From an uncultured Clostridia bacterium (lineage in GTDB: Bacteria > Bacillota > Clostridia > TANB77 > CAG-508), in the NCBI GenBank assembly GCA_947631495.1, contig CANRLO010000003.1, positions 1 through 57,204 on the forward strand: a stretch of DNA of 57,204 bases, in the 5' to 3' direction. The notes below the pieces were generated by a model, which saw only the letters and a program-made list of their open reading frames with translations, was not told the DNA's origin and did no database searches. Below, piece after piece: positions 57,181 to 57,204 of this stretch (its first letter is position 1; each line of letters opens with the position of its first letter). The position numbers were made by a program, and so were the translations under genes.

Positions 57181-57204
57181 TAAATATTTCTTAACTAAAG
57201 CAGC

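Overview
The window comes from a low-GC, endospore-forming Gram-positive bacterium, most like an uncultivated gut Clostridia lineage. Sporulation and germination genes (spoIIE, an alpha/beta-type SASP, two CotF-like coat proteins, ypeB-sleB) sit beside rod-shape and wall genes (mreBCD, mrdA, minC, ddl, a membrane-fused Mur ligase). Most genes are on the minus strand and coding is AT-rich, with AGA as the usual Arg codon. No CRISPR array, rRNA or complete mobile element is visible.

Layout. 0-7 kb: tatD (cut by the window edge), acpS, a tail-anchored unknown, a WG-repeat protein and spoIIE. 7-18 kb: a small foreign-looking membrane protein and two giant secreted SdrD-B-type surface proteins, one with an apparent N-terminal thioester adhesin domain. 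18-25 kb: a small conserved-looking pair, then minC-mrdA-mreD-mreC-mreB-radC and DUF4321. 25-33 kb: mecA, an M23 peptidase, coat proteins, a 5'-nucleotidase, pcrA, a low-molecular-weight phosphatase and a ZIP transporter. 33-43 kb: prfA, a YhaN/YhaO nuclease pair, a solitary VirD4-like coupling ATPase with two small companions, and a DnaJ-like protein. 43-50 kb: ddl, Mur ligase, alpha/beta hydrolase, SASP, ypeB and sleB. 50-57 kb: a glycolipid glycosyltransferase, yhbY, tRNA-Arg(UCU), a RelB/YoeB module, an M18 aminopeptidase, a VanW/G5 protein, and tRNA-like fragments at the right end.

Main discovery. Six genes are broken by a frameshift: tatD, mreC, mreB, pcrA/uvrD, virD4/traG and a yoeB toxin. 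In all six the break can be placed exactly on an in-frame CGG codon. Reading C-GGN as one step (a +1 shift, with GGN giving Gly) restores the complete family sequence, usually at a conserved glycine: VGYD in TatD, LGRTP in MreB, FRGAD in PcrA, and the VirD4 P-loop VGGSGSGKS. By my scan only three other in-frame CGG codons occur in the real genes of the window, and those three are read normally. This suggests that CGG is a near-abandoned codon in this organism that triggers +1 frameshifting or quadruplet decoding, so that essential genes tolerate C insertions before Gly codons.

Other structure: a dispersed 53-bp hairpin family used as terminators; about nine GGGAC-type short repeats, each abutting the 3' end of a minus-strand gene; a purine-rich tandem array between mreB and mreC; about 30-bp repeats upstream of spoIIE; and two tRNA 3' fragments, each followed by its own terminator.
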